A stretch of 64,000 nucleotides of DNA from Staphylococcus massiliensis CCUG 55927 (GCF_000298075.1 NZ_JH815593.1:1368080-1432079); one strand, 5' to 3'; positions 44,533 through 53,839 are shown, counted from the first letter of the stretch. Notes: generated from the letters alone by a model not told the origin. Program-made: numbers and translations.

Positions 44533-45204
44533 TAAATTCCTATTTTCAATGGCTTCATCTAAATCTCGATATTTGAGTAGATCTAAACTTAACGTTTCCC
44601 ATAAATAAAATGAAGCATAGGAAAGATAAGGCGACCAAAGCGCCTTTTTCTCTTTCAATACACGTTTACGTGAGTCTCTATCTACCTGATAAAGCCACTC
44701 TACTACACGTTGTAACGCTACATCGTCAACCGCTAGTATATTCGGCCTTCTAAGCGTAAAGATGAGATACATTTCAGCAGTCCACTTACCAATACCTTTC
44801 ACTTGCGTTAATTGTTTAAGTACCGTTTGATCATCGAGACTATCTAACCTTTCAAGATCTAATTCGCCTGATTGGATACATCTAATTAAATCTCGTGTGT
44901 ACTTTACTTTGGCACGAGATAAGCCCACATCTAGTAAAGCTTCGTCAGATAATTGAGCAACTTTATCTACTGTAAAGTCGTGGCCCGTTAATTCTACAAC
45001 ACGACTAAATACAGCTTCCGCGGCTGGAAAGGATATTTGTTGGCCAACGATAGATCGCACTAACGACTTAAAATAATAAGGACGTATATCAATTTCAATA
45101 TCGCCTAAATGTGTGATGAGCTTTTTTAATGTGGCATCTTTTTCAATAAGCGCTTGTACGGGCGCCTCTGATATCCTAATTACCGCCTTTTCATAAACTG
45201 TCAT
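44530..45204 (-). CDS. DNA-3-methyladenine glycosylase, AlkA-like HhH-GPD
   Basis: 224 residues. The helix-hairpin-helix LTQVKGIGKWTAEMYL is followed by the catalytic aspartate in ILAVDDVALQRVV; SIVGQQISFPAAE is the typical N-terminal helix. It removes alkylated bases from DNA as the first step of base excision repair. It lacks the N-terminal AlkA extension, like other Gram-positive short forms. The start codon lies one base after the stop of the DUF488 gene, so the two form an operon. Confidence 0.9.
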   Translation of the reverse strand: MTVYEKAVIRISEAPVQALIEKDATLKKLITHLGDIEIDIRPYYFKSLVRSIVGQQISFPAAEAVFSRVVELTGHDFTVDKVAQLSDEALLDVGLSRAKVKYTRDLIRCIQSGELDLERLDSLDDQTVLKQLTQVKGIGKWTAEMYLIFTLRRPNILAVDDVALQRVVEWLYQVDRDSRKRVLKEKKALWSPYLSYASFYLWETLSLDLLKYRDLDEAIENRNL

Positions 45205-45205
45205 C

Positions 45206-45565
45206 CTAATCCAATCCTTTTTCGAGCGCCTCTTTTAATATCACAACATGGTTGTATGTTTCATCTTTAGCAGCATAAACAAGCCAAGTCGTCTCTTTAG
45301 CTTCAGCTTCAATTTCTTTAAGTTGGTCAAATGCCTCACGTTGTTCACCTGTCTGAAGTTCTTCTAAATATTTTTCCTTAAAGGTATCGATTTTCTCAGG
45401 GTCGTGATCGAACCATTGTCTTAATGATTTTGTAGGCCCTACTTCTTTAAGCCAATAATCAAGTTCTGCTTTTTCTTTTGATACACCACGCGGCCAAACA
45501 CGGTCGACAAACACGCGTACGCCCTTTTCATTATCGTTGTATACTCGAATCATGTTAAATGCCAT
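45206..45565 (-). CDS. DUF488/YeaO-family protein
   Basis: 119 residues. VFVDRVWPRGVSKEKAELDYW and the C-terminal TTWLVYAAKDETYNHVVIL are signatures of the YeaO subgroup of DUF488. It is cytoplasmic and of unknown function. In many genomes it sits by DNA-repair or stress genes. Here it is upstream of, and tightly coupled to, an AlkA-like glycosylase, which suggests a shared stress role (inference). GAGGTGAT precedes the ATG. Confidence 0.88.
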   Translation of the reverse strand: MAFNMIRVYNDNEKGVRVFVDRVWPRGVSKEKAELDYWLKEVGPTKSLRQWFDHDPEKIDTFKEKYLEELQTGEQREAFDQLKEIEAEAKETTWLVYAAKDETYNHVVILKEALEKGLD

Positions 45566-45603
45566 CCTATCACCTCATGACACCTTTACCCTATTTTCCA
45601 CAC

Positions 45604-45632
45604 GAAAAAAGCCGGGACAAAGCCCGGCTCTT
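45604..45632 (-). terminator. Terminator of the Ser/Glu lipoprotein gene
   Basis: Stem AGCCGGG (45610-45616) / CCCGGCT (45623-45629), followed on the minus strand by TTTTTT. Confidence 0.8.
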
Positions 45633-45683
45633 TATATAAGTATGTTGTTTTTATATGAATTACGTACCTATGCTAGTCGGAAA

Positions 45684-45977
45684 TTATTTTTCTTCAGATG
45701 AAGAAGATGAAGAACCTGAACCTGATTCTTCTGATGAAGAACCTTCCTCAGTTGACTCTTCTGATGAAGAACCTTCTTCAGTTGACTCTTCTGAAGATGA
45801 ACCTTCTTCAGTTGATTCTTCTGAAGATGAACCTGAACCAGATTCTTCAGAAGATTTGTCAGATGAACCTGACTCTTCAGATTTTTTCTCTTCTTTTTTG
45901 TCTCCACTACCTGAATCTTGACCACAAGCACCTAGTACGATACTTGCTGCTGCGAATAATGCTAAAAACTTTTTCAA
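45684..45977 (-). CDS. Small Ser/Glu-repeat lipoprotein
   Basis: About 97 residues. The real start is TTG (MKKFLALFAAASIVLGACG), with AAGGAG 10 nt ahead. The longer ORF reads through non-coding DNA. Lipobox VLGAC gives Cys18 as the lipid anchor. After a short Lys/Glu segment the mature protein is only Ser, Glu, Thr and Gly, with nine-residue repeats SSEESTEEG (about four copies) and a poly-Ser end. No folded domain is present. It could be a spacer, metal/cation-binding or remnant N-terminus of a larger lipoprotein; its signal peptide resembles that of the lipoprotein at 54.9 kb. Confidence 0.7.
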   Translation of the reverse strand: MKKFLALFAAASIVLGACGQDSGSGDKKEEKKSEESGSSDKSSEESGSGSSSEESTEEGSSSEESTEEGSSSEESTEEGSSSEESGSGSSSSSSEEK

Positions 45978-46300
45978 AACAATACAACTCCTTGTTATAT
46001 ATAATTTGGATATTGCACTTGTAAGATAGCACATGTTTGTAGCTTTGAAACTGTTTTTTACAATATCCAAACAATAGTTTATAGAGAGTTTTCATAATAA
46101 ATCTAAGATTAATGTTTTTAGTTTTTTATTAATATTTCGAAAATACTTACTTCAAATTCTAACGAATTAAATTAATTATCTTAATTTTACATTTACATTA
46201 GTAATATCCAAATTCTTTCATTTACATGCTGTTTAATATATCAAAAGTAATCACGGAATTTTTAATCCATAATTCAAACTGTAAAGAAATAAAGAGGTTG

Positions 46301-46315
46301 AATTTTCTGTAATTT
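46301..46315. promoter_or_regulatory. CodY-like box upstream of the second AlsT gene
   Basis: AATTTTCTGTAATTT differs from AATTTTCWGAAAATT at two positions. It is 227 bp before the transporter. The rest of 45978-46541 is AT-rich promoter DNA; a possible TTGAAT-18-TACATA promoter lies at 46464-46493. Confidence 0.35.
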
Positions 46316-46541
46316 TTATACTTAAGATGTTATTTACCTTTAGGTGTTCTTTTTACACAAATTAATGTTTAATATGAATATATATTCTAAAATGATTTGC
46401 CAATTGCGTTCATTTCATAATAGAATTGTTTTTGTAAACACAAATTTAAGGTAATATAAAAATTTGAATAGACTTTTTTCACAAAACTACATATCTAGTT
46501 TTTTAAAAGTACTCAAATGACTAGAAATTGGAGGGGATTAA

Positions 46542-47918
46542 GTGTTTGAGTTCTTAAATAAAATCAATGATATTTTGTGGGGGGCCCCTAGTTTAATATT
46601 ATTGACAGGTACAGGTTTATTTTTCACTTTACTTTTGAAAGGTTTACAGTTCACGAAACTGTTACACGCATTCAAACTCGCGTTTATGCCGTCAAAACCT
46701 TCTAAGGATGAACAAGGTGACATCAGTAACTTTAAAACCTTGATGACATCTTTAGCCGGTATGATTGGTAATGGTAACATTGCAGGGGTAGCAACCGCCA
46801 TTACACTCGGTGGACCAGGCGCAATCTTTTGGATGTGGGTTGTTGGTTTACTCGGTATGACCACAAAATACGCCGAAGCATTACTTGCGATGAAATATCG
46901 TGAGAAGAATCCGAACGGCGAATATTCAAGTGGACCAATGTATTACATAGAAAAAGGACTCGGTTCTAAATACAAATTCTTAGCAATCGCATTCGCAATC
47001 TTCGGTGCTTTTGCAGCATTAGGAATTGGTAACAGTGTTCAATCTAATACCATTGCTGATGTGATGACACATAGCTTTAATATTAATGGATTTATAACTG
47101 GTATTGTACTTGTTATCTTAATTTCATTAATTATCTTTGGCGGTATCCAAAGAATTAGTAGTGTTGCAGGCGTATTCGTTCCGGTAATGGCCATTTTATA
47201 CATAGGTGCATCATTACTTATCTTAGTGTTAAACTTCGACCAAATCATTCCAGCATTTGGATTAATATTTAAATATGCATTTACACCTGTTTCAGCTTTA
47301 GGTGGCTTTTCAGGGATTGTAGTGATGCAAGCCATTCAAAATGGTGTTTCAAAGGGGATCTTTTCAAACGAAGCTGGTCTTGGTACGGTTGCTTTAATCG
47401 CAGGTAACGCGAAGACGAATCAACCTGTCGTTCAAGCGCTTGTAGCGATGACAGGTACATTCATCGTAACGATTGTTGTATGTACGATGACTGCCCTAGT
47501 TCTACTTGTAACAGGGTACTGGGATCCAACAGGCGGTCTCATTTCAGGCGTTGAACATAGTAAAGATATCGAAGCTGGTGCTTTAACAAGTGCCGCATTC
47601 GGTCATTCATTAGGCGTAATCGGTGAATACATCGTTTCGTTCTCGGTTATCTTCTTCGGTTTCTCAACAATCATCGCTTGGTTCGTGTATGGCAGTAAAT
47701 GTTTAGAATATTTACTTGGCGTGAAAAGCGTGATGTTCTACGGTATCGTGTACGTATTATTTACATTCATCGGTACAGTAGCTAAACTTGAAACAGTTTG
47801 GGTATTCGCTGATATCGCGAACGCGTTAATGATGATTCCGAACTTAATCGGTTTATTATTACTTTATAAAGTCATTAAACGTGAAACTGAGAAATATTTT
47901 AAACCTTCTATTGATTAA
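46542..47918 (+). CDS. Sodium:amino-acid symporter, AGCS family (AlsT paralogue)
   Basis: 458 residues with about 11 membrane helices. Key motifs are MIGNGNIAGVATAITLGGPG (substrate/Na+ region), YYIEKGLGSKYKF, and GVSKGIFSNEAGLGTVALIAG. It starts with GTG after GGAGGGG. It is clearly diverged from the copy at 15.3 kb (IGNGNIAGVATAI versus VGAANIIGVPTAI at the substrate helix), so a different substrate preference among alanine, glycine and glutamine is likely. Own terminator. Confidence 0.9.
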   Translation: MFEFLNKINDILWGAPSLILLTGTGLFFTLLLKGLQFTKLLHAFKLAFMPSKPSKDEQGDISNFKTLMTSLAGMIGNGNIAGVATAITLGGPGAIFWMWVVGLLGMTTKYAEALLAMKYREKNPNGEYSSGPMYYIEKGLGSKYKFLAIAFAIFGAFAALGIGNSVQSNTIADVMTHSFNINGFITGIVLVILISLIIFGGIQRISSVAGVFVPVMAILYIGASLLILVLNFDQIIPAFGLIFKYAFTPVSALGGFSGIVVMQAIQNGVSKGIFSNEAGLGTVALIAGNAKTNQPVVQALVAMTGTFIVTIVVCTMTALVLLVTGYWDPTGGLISGVEHSKDIEAGALTSAAFGHSLGVIGEYIVSFSVIFFGFSTIIAWFVYGSKCLEYLLGVKSVMFYGIVYVLFTFIGTVAKLETVWVFADIANALMMIPNLIGLLLLYKVIKRETEKYFKPSID

Positions 47919-47933
47919 TTCATATCAGAAGTC

Positions 47934-47971
47934 GACCATGGTGCTTATTTGAGCACTGTGGTCTTTTTTTA
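47934..47971 (+). terminator. Terminator of the second AlsT gene
   Basis: GACCATGGTGC / GCACTGTGGTC stem followed by seven T, 16 nt after the stop codon. Confidence 0.85.
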
Positions 47972-48099
47972 TTTTTGAAAAGTCCATTAAATACTTTATG
48001 CAAAATGTAGAATGCTCTTTTATAACATTGTTTAAGTATGGTACAATATTGAAAATGTTTAATTTTTGAAAATTGTGTTTATTTCGGGGAGGGTAACAA

Positions 48100-49251
48100 T
48101 TGAAACTTGTTATTAAATTATTATTAGGGATTGCTTTAGGTATTGTAATTGGTTTAATTGACATCGACTTTGTTACAAAAGCTATCGTGACATTCAAGTC
48201 AATTTTCGACCAAATCATTGGCTATATCATTCCACTTATCATTTTCTTTTTCATTGCAGCAGGGATTACGTCACTTGGACAAGGGTCAGGTAAACTTGTT
48301 GGACTTACAGTAGGTGCTGCTTATACATCTACAATCATCGCAGGTTTACTTGCTTTAACAGTTGCTTATAACGTGATGCCTTTTATCGCGAAAAAAGGCG
48401 CAGTTCCAGGTGAACCTGAAGAAATCAAACCTTTCTTCACATTCGAATTTGATCCACTTATGGGTGTTCTAACTGCATTAATCACAGCTTTCTTAGTTGG
48501 TATTATTGCTGCCAGTTTAAATAGCCCTACTGTCATTAAATTAATTGATGAAGGTCAAAAAATCGTTGAAGTCGCGATTTATAAAATTATCATTCCATTC
48601 TTACCATTCTATATCGCAAGTATCTTCACAGAAATTGCTGCACAAGGTACGGTATTCAACATTGTTAAAATCTTCGGTCTCGTTTTAATCTTAGCAATCG
48701 CACTTCACTGGGTATGGTTAATTATTCTTTATACAATTGCGGGAACATTGAACAAACGTAATCCGTTCAGTATGATTAAAAACATGATTCCAGCCTACTT
48801 TACTGCCGTTGGTACAATGAGTAGTGCTGCTACAATTCCAGTAACGCTTGAACAAACGAAGAAGAACAAAGTTACAGGTTCTATCGCTGACTTTGCGATT
48901 CCGCTTCTTGCGACGATTCACTTATCGGGGTCAACGATTACATTAGTAAGTTGTTCAATTGCGGCGATGATCGTACTTCCAGGTATGTCATTACCTGCTA
49001 TTCCAACTATGATTGGTTTTATCTTTATGTTAGGTATTATCATGATTGCGGCTCCTGGTGTTCCAGGTGGTTCTGTAATGGCAGCGAGTGGTATCCTAGG
49101 CTCTATCTTAGGCTTTAACGAATCAGCTATTGGTTTAATGATTGCGCTTTACATGGCTCAAGATAGCTTTGGTACAGCGACTAACATTACAGGTGACGGT
49201 GCAATTACAGCAATCGTTGATAAACTCGGCTTTAAAAACAAATCAGCTTAA
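48100..49251 (+). CDS. Dicarboxylate/amino acid:cation symporter (DAACS, GltP-like)
   Basis: 383 residues, with eight helices and two re-entrant loops of the glutamate transporter fold. IIPLIIFFFIAAGITSLG, GTMSSAATIPVTLEQTKK (the SSAAT serine-rich hairpin), HLSGSTITLVSC, and MAQDSFGTATNITGDGA (NMDGT-like binding helix, here with D-S-F-G-T) are visible. It imports glutamate, aspartate, serine or C4-dicarboxylates with Na+ or H+. TTG start with GGGGAGGG 6 nt ahead. Directly downstream of AlsT but behind its terminator. Confidence 0.86.
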   Translation: MKLVIKLLLGIALGIVIGLIDIDFVTKAIVTFKSIFDQIIGYIIPLIIFFFIAAGITSLGQGSGKLVGLTVGAAYTSTIIAGLLALTVAYNVMPFIAKKGAVPGEPEEIKPFFTFEFDPLMGVLTALITAFLVGIIAASLNSPTVIKLIDEGQKIVEVAIYKIIIPFLPFYIASIFTEIAAQGTVFNIVKIFGLVLILAIALHWVWLIILYTIAGTLNKRNPFSMIKNMIPAYFTAVGTMSSAATIPVTLEQTKKNKVTGSIADFAIPLLATIHLSGSTITLVSCSIAAMIVLPGMSLPAIPTMIGFIFMLGIIMIAAPGVPGGSVMAASGILGSILGFNESAIGLMIALYMAQDSFGTATNITGDGAITAIVDKLGFKNKSA

Positions 49252-49281
49252 GAAATGTCAGCTGTCAACCTATAGCCTTAA

Positions 49282-49382
49282 TAACAATTCCTTTAACAGC
49301 ATGCTTTCCTGGGGCGTGGCCTGAGCCTATAGTCTCAGGACGCACGCTACTCCCCTAGGAGTCAGCTGTTATGGAATTGTTA
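49282..49382. repeat. Dispersed palindromic element, short form, copy A3
   Basis: Outer arms TAACAATTCC / GGAATTGTTA (10 bp), then ACAGCATGCTTTCCTG and AGGAGTCAGCTGT. The apical stem is CCTGAG-cctatagt-CTCAGG (49320-49339), a third compensatory variant. It fills most of the gap 49252-49658 together with the terminator after it. Confidence 0.88.
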
Positions 49383-49489
49383 AAGATAAATTGCTTTAAC
49401 TTATTTTATAAATTTCAAATCTGATATGTATGAAGTTATAGAAGTTTATAATGGGCTTTTCAAGAAGTAAATTTAATAGTAATAATTAG

Positions 49490-49532
49490 AGGACGAAGCA
49501 TATTTAAAAATATGTTCCGTCCTTTTATTTTT
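49490..49532 (+). terminator. Terminator downstream of the GltP-like gene
   Basis: AGGACG (49490-49495) ... CGTCCT (49518-49523) with inner CATATTT/AAATATG, followed by TTTTATTTTT. It lies beyond the A3 element. Confidence 0.75.
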
Positions 49533-49658
49533 GACATTTATTTATATTCAAAAGATAATAAATGTATATTACCATAAACATATTTTCGAAAAGTTTCAAA
49601 TTTTACAAAAATTTGTAGTTCGTTTATAGTTAACTTGTAGTACAAGGGGGGAGATAAG

Positions 49659-50726
49659 ATGAAGAAGATCCTATTAATTGGGAGTGCCTTCATCGGAGTT
49701 ATAGTGGGTGCAGGCTTTGCATCAGGACAAGAAATCTTACAGTATTTCACGAGTTTTGGGCTTATTGGTACTTTAGGGGCAATTCTTTCCACAGCGTTAT
49801 TTGCTTACATAGGTATGATGTTAGTATGGCTTGGTAGCCGTGAACAAACGAACTCGCATATAACTGTAATCGAAAAGATTACAGGTCATTCTACTATAGG
49901 AAAAATCATCGCGTTTATTATAGATGCTGTTTTATTATTCACGTTATTTGGCACAGGTGTTGTAATGCTAGCCGGTGCAGGTTCTAACTTAAATCAACAA
50001 TTCGGTATTCCAACCACTATTGGTACACTCTTAATGACACTTTTAGTGATTATTTGCGGTATGTTTAATGTTGATGGTGTTGTAAAAATTATCGGTAATA
50101 TCACACCATTCTTAATCGTATTTATTATTGGTATCGCAATTTATAGCTTTTTCAATGCTGACGGTTCACTTTCTACATTAAATGATATTTCAAGTTCTAA
50201 GAAGACGACGTTACCGAACTGGATTATTGCGGGTATCAATTATGCGTCATTCAATACGTCATTAGGTGCGTCGATGTCGATTGTGATTGGTGGTTCTGTA
50301 AAAGACCCTAAAACAGCTGCAAAAGGTGGTCTCTTAGGCGGATTGATGCTTGGTGGTTTAATTCTACTCAGTCACTTTGCTATCTTTTCTAAGATTAAAG
50401 AAGTTGGTGATCTTGAATTACCAACATTAGGTATTGTGAACCACATTTCACCGATTCTCGGTATCATAATGGCTATTGTAATCTTCGGTATGATATTCAA
50501 TACAGCGTTGGGTATGTTCTATTCATTTACGGCACGCTTTAAAGATGTAGGTTCAAAGTCATTTAAAATCATTTATATTATTTCAATAATTGTCGGTTTA
50601 ATTGTAAGTTTCGTAGGCTTTACGGATTTAGTTGCTTTCTTCTATCCATTAATTGGTTATTTAGGAATCGTACTCATTGGTGCTCTAATTTATGCGCCAT
50701 TTAAATTAAAACGACAAAAGTCATAA
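49659..50726 (+). CDS. YkvI-like membrane protein (APC-superfamily transporter)
   Basis: 355 residues with about ten membrane helices. The N-terminal IGSAFIGVIVGAGFASGQEILQYF is the YkvI hallmark, an unwound first helix like LeuT/APC transporters. INYASFNTSLGASMSIVIGG is a second conserved segment. It probably moves an amino acid or other nutrient; no substrate is established. ATG after GGGGGGAG. It is the third transporter in a row (AlsT, GltP-like, YkvI), each with its own terminator. Confidence 0.78.
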   Translation: MKKILLIGSAFIGVIVGAGFASGQEILQYFTSFGLIGTLGAILSTALFAYIGMMLVWLGSREQTNSHITVIEKITGHSTIGKIIAFIIDAVLLFTLFGTGVVMLAGAGSNLNQQFGIPTTIGTLLMTLLVIICGMFNVDGVVKIIGNITPFLIVFIIGIAIYSFFNADGSLSTLNDISSSKKTTLPNWIIAGINYASFNTSLGASMSIVIGGSVKDPKTAAKGGLLGGLMLGGLILLSHFAIFSKIKEVGDLELPTLGIVNHISPILGIIMAIVIFGMIFNTALGMFYSFTARFKDVGSKSFKIIYIISIIVGLIVSFVGFTDLVAFFYPLIGYLGIVLIGALIYAPFKLKRQKS

Positions 50727-50860
50727 AAGATTTAGTAGCACATTTTAATTTCCTTATAGCATGTTTGAATAAATAGTCTATATAATTATTGAGAACACGT
50801 TAGTTAGACTTAAAAGATGAGATACAAGTTATTATAAGGAATAAATAGCTTTATTAATGG

Positions 50861-51116
50861 CAATTCCATATACAGCTGACTCAGAGGGCGGGTCCCCGGC
50901 ACTTACAAAAGAACAAAGAAGCTAATGCTTCTTTGTAAGTTCAACCAACGAATTGGAAATTCGGGTTGAGCTTTATACGCAAGCAAATTAACAAGCTATG
51001 CAAGCCGGGGCTTTATATTTTAATGAACGAAGAAGCCCTAGCTTCTTCGTAAGTTCAACTAACAAATTGAAAATTCGAGTTGAACTTTACAGGAAAGCAT
51101 GCTGTAGATGGAATTC
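50861..51116 (-). repeat. Dispersed palindromic element, long form, copy B2 (inverted, with internal duplication)
   Basis: Read on the minus strand it starts ACAGCATGCTTTCCTG and ends GAGTCAGCTGT, like the other copies, with GGAATT outer ends. Inside, the module GCTTCTTtGTAAGTTCAAC...GTTGAGCTTTA occurs twice (50927-50977 and 51041-51089). GCCGGGGC and CCCCGGC bracket the left module. It fills most of the gap 50727-51212, between the convergent YkvI and ABC-permease genes. Confidence 0.82.
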
Positions 51117-51138
51117 TAATCAATTTTCCATAATAAAT

Positions 51139-51193
51139 AAGGTCTTATACCAAGTAAGGGTTACGCCCCCTATCTTTGGTATAAGACCTTTTT
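51139..51193. terminator. Hairpin terminator between YkvI and the ABC permease gene
   Basis: AAGGTCTTATACCA (51139-51152) pairs with TGGTATAAGACCTT (51177-51190), then TTTT on the + strand. A 14-bp perfect stem. Confidence 0.8.
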
Positions 51194-51212
51194 AAATGCG
51201 TTCACTTTCTTA

Positions 51213-52814
51213 CTAGGCTTTTAAATCGCGACGCTTATACACGAGCGCACCTATCACTATGAGTGCAAGTGCGATACCTATCATTACGAGACTTTCTGTA
51301 ACGTTGAACGTATCTTTAACAGGATAGTTGCTCATATAAGACGTTAGGATAAACGGTTCCATCCAATCTGCAACTGAAATCAATTCACCGAGATAACTAG
51401 CCACAAATGTGAAGATGTGAATGGCCCAAATGAATTTAATCAGACTTGGTTTGAGACCCAACAGACAAGCAGCAACGCTAATAAATAGCGCTGTAATTGG
51501 ATAGTAATTCAAGCCTGCTTTAAGGAATAAGTCAAAGTCTAAACTGTCATCTAATATGAAACTTTGAGCTAACCAAATACCTAATGCATACATCACAATG
51601 AGTAAGGCATTTAAAATCAAGCTTGTTAATAGTGTTGTTATAAATAAACGTAGGCGTTGCTTACCAGTGATATAAACTAACGTTAACTGCCCTTTATGTT
51701 CTTGGCGATACAAGCTTTGAATTAAAATGATCGGATAAATGGCGCTAATTAACGTTAATACAATCGCTATAAATGGTATGAAGTTCTTGATAATTTCTTG
51801 CGTCGAACCGCCACCTAAGATTTGTTTGATCATTGGATTGTCGTCTGCAAAATCTTTAAGATCGCCAAATATTGAACCATAACTCGCACCGAGTACGAAC
51901 ATCGCGACTAACCAAATGATCATCGTTAACCCGAATTGTTTCACGATTAATCCTGGGAAATGGGCTAACCATCTCGGTGCACGTTCGCGTCCTTTAGGCT
52001 CACCGAATATCGCAGCACCGACGTCACGTGTTTGACGACCAAGTACGGTTAAACCAAATAGCACTAAAGTGAGCACTGAAATGATGAGAACTGGCGTTAA
52101 GTCATTCTCACCATATGGGAAGATTTGGTATAGTAACCCGATTGGTGACCATAAACTAAGGTCGTCGTTTTGTATATCCGTAATCGCTCTGAATAAATAA
52201 AAGACTATGACAAGACCGATTGCCCAGCGGATGACTTGTTCAGAGTTCTTGAAGACTTGGGACAGACATGCTGTTAAGAATGCGAAGAACATACCGCATA
52301 ATGCGAGTGACAAGCCGTAAAAGAGATTCCATTCGAAATCTAAACCTTCTACATTCATGAGTTGTATCGCGAGTGTGGTTAAAGCACCGAGTAACAGGTT
52401 GTAAACGACTATATACAAGCTGTAACCGAGCACAATAGCTAAGCGTCCAACGTTACGACTATGAATGAGCTCCGCAAAACCATTCTCTTCATCTTTCTTT
52501 AAATCTTTAACGACCATCAGAACGTTTAATATGGCGATAATGATTAATGTCGTCATCAACATCTCATGAACAAAGAGATTTCCGATGGTATATTTACCAC
52601 TTGATGCAGGTCCTATCATCGCTGTAATAGACGGGTTCGTCATCGTTTCCTTTAAAGCGTCTCGCTTACTTTGATCAGGATACACTTCGTACAAGGACTT
52701 TGCCATAAGCGCTGACATTAGTGCGAAACTTAGCGATACGATCAACATGTAGAGCCGTTTCTTTCTCAAATACATGAGGAACATTTTAAACCATGCATGG
52801 CATAAACGTTTCAT
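51213..52814 (-). CDS. ABC-2 type exporter permease (polyketide-antibiotic exporter-like)
   Basis: About 533 residues in two similar halves of six helices each, the architecture of fused ABC-2 permeases annotated as exporters of polyketide antibiotics. Recognisable are KDLKKDEENGFAELIHSRNVGR and its second-half counterpart YRQEHKGQLTLVYITGKQRLR. It forms the membrane part of an efflux pump with the upstream ATPase. The substrate is unknown. ATG at 52814 lies one base after the ATPase stop and uses GGTGGAG inside that gene; an in-frame upstream ATG is less likely. Confidence 0.83.
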   Translation of the reverse strand: MKRLCHAWFKMFLMYLRKKRLYMLIVSLSFALMSALMAKSLYEVYPDQSKRDALKETMTNPSITAMIGPASSGKYTIGNLFVHEMLMTTLIIIAILNVLMVVKDLKKDEENGFAELIHSRNVGRLAIVLGYSLYIVVYNLLLGALTTLAIQLMNVEGLDFEWNLFYGLSLALCGMFFAFLTACLSQVFKNSEQVIRWAIGLVIVFYLFRAITDIQNDDLSLWSPIGLLYQIFPYGENDLTPVLIISVLTLVLFGLTVLGRQTRDVGAAIFGEPKGRERAPRWLAHFPGLIVKQFGLTMIIWLVAMFVLGASYGSIFGDLKDFADDNPMIKQILGGGSTQEIIKNFIPFIAIVLTLISAIYPIILIQSLYRQEHKGQLTLVYITGKQRLRLFITTLLTSLILNALLIVMYALGIWLAQSFILDDSLDFDLFLKAGLNYYPITALFISVAACLLGLKPSLIKFIWAIHIFTFVASYLGELISVADWMEPFILTSYMSNYPVKDTFNVTESLVMIGIALALIVIGALVYKRRDLKA

Positions 52815-52815
52815 A

Positions 52816-53709
52816 CTACTCCACCTCACTATCTTTTTGATAGTGTTTCATGAACAATGTTTCAAGTGATGGTGGTGCAATTTGAATATCTTGAATGTGA
52901 TGTTGGTTAATACGTTGTAAGATAGCTTGCGTATGTTGATGACCAACTTGGAATGTATAACGCGAGCCATCTCGTTCAAATTGGTGGACACCCGCTTCAT
53001 CCTTTAAATACGTTAAGTCATCTTGTGACTCCACCGTATAAAGATGATATGTCAGATGTCGCATGTCATTTAAGGTACCCGTTTCAATAACAGTACCATC
53101 TTTAATAATTGAGATACGATCGCATAAATGTTCGACTTCACTTAAGATGTGACTGGACAAGAGCACACATTTATTGGCATGTTTAAGCTCTAAGACACAT
53201 TCCTGGAATTCATGTTCCATAAGCGGGTCTAAGCCAGAAGTTGGTTCATCAAAGATATATAACATTGCGTCGATACTTAACGCACTGATGATACCAATTT
53301 TCTGTAAGTTCCCTTTTGAATAGTTCTTACATTTTTTCTTAGGATCGAAGTGGAAACGTTCCATTAAAGCTTCTTTACGACCTGGTATTTCATTACCATT
53401 GAGTCGAATTAAGAAATCAATCATTTCGCCACCTGTAAAGTTCGGCCACACATTGACGTCACCCGGAATGTACGAAATTCGTGACATATCTTCAGAGGTT
53501 AACTGTTTCATAGGTTTATCAAATATTGATACATCGCCTGAGGTTTGATGGATAATGCCTAGAATAATCTTAATCGTAGTCGACTTCCCAGCACCATTAG
53601 GTCCGATGAATCCAAGGATTTCACCTTCGTTAACGTCGAGGTTCACGTCTTTAAGCGCACTGAACTTTCCAAATTTCTTCGTAATTGATGATAATTGTAA
53701 AACGCTCAT
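52816..53709 (-). CDS. ABC transporter ATP-binding protein (partner of the ABC-2 permease)
   Basis: 297 residues. Walker A FIGPNGAGKSTTIKI, Q-loop ISYIPGDVNVW, the signature helix YSKGNLQKIGIISAL (a YSKGN variant of LSGGQ), Walker B LYIFDEPTSGLDP and switch His in LLSSHILSEVEH. The C-terminal 70 residues are a regulatory extension (YRHL-type with GTLNDMRHL). It drives export by the adjacent permease. First gene of the two-gene operon; TCTCCT-type SD (AGGAGGG) precedes the ATG. Confidence 0.92.
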   Translation of the reverse strand: MSVLQLSSITKKFGKFSALKDVNLDVNEGEILGFIGPNGAGKSTTIKIILGIIHQTSGDVSIFDKPMKQLTSEDMSRISYIPGDVNVWPNFTGGEMIDFLIRLNGNEIPGRKEALMERFHFDPKKKCKNYSKGNLQKIGIISALSIDAMLYIFDEPTSGLDPLMEHEFQECVLELKHANKCVLLSSHILSEVEHLCDRISIIKDGTVIETGTLNDMRHLTYHLYTVESQDDLTYLKDEAGVHQFERDGSRYTFQVGHQHTQAILQRINQHHIQDIQIAPPSLETLFMKHYQKDSEVE

Positions 53710-53839
53710 CCTATCCCTCCTATCTCTAACTTGACTACATTATAGCAGAGCGGAATAAGATATTGTTAAATATACTTTATTTTATTAACTAATTAATTTT
53801 CTACATTTAAATTTTTATTAGATTTCTTTTTTAAAAGCC

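Noticed and set aside
45655-46024. ORFs on both strands around the Ser/Glu lipoprotein
   Set aside because: They are shadows of the low-complexity coding repeat. Only the minus frame with a lipobox and AAGGAG is credible.
45978-46070. 31-residue N-terminal extension of the Ser/Glu lipoprotein
   Set aside because: It precedes a perfect lipoprotein signal peptide and lacks a ribosome binding site; the TTG start at 45977 has one.
50861-51116. Insertion sequence in the YkvI/ABC intergenic gap
   Set aside because: No transposase frame exists and the ends match the dispersed palindromic family, so it is called a repeat rather than an IS.
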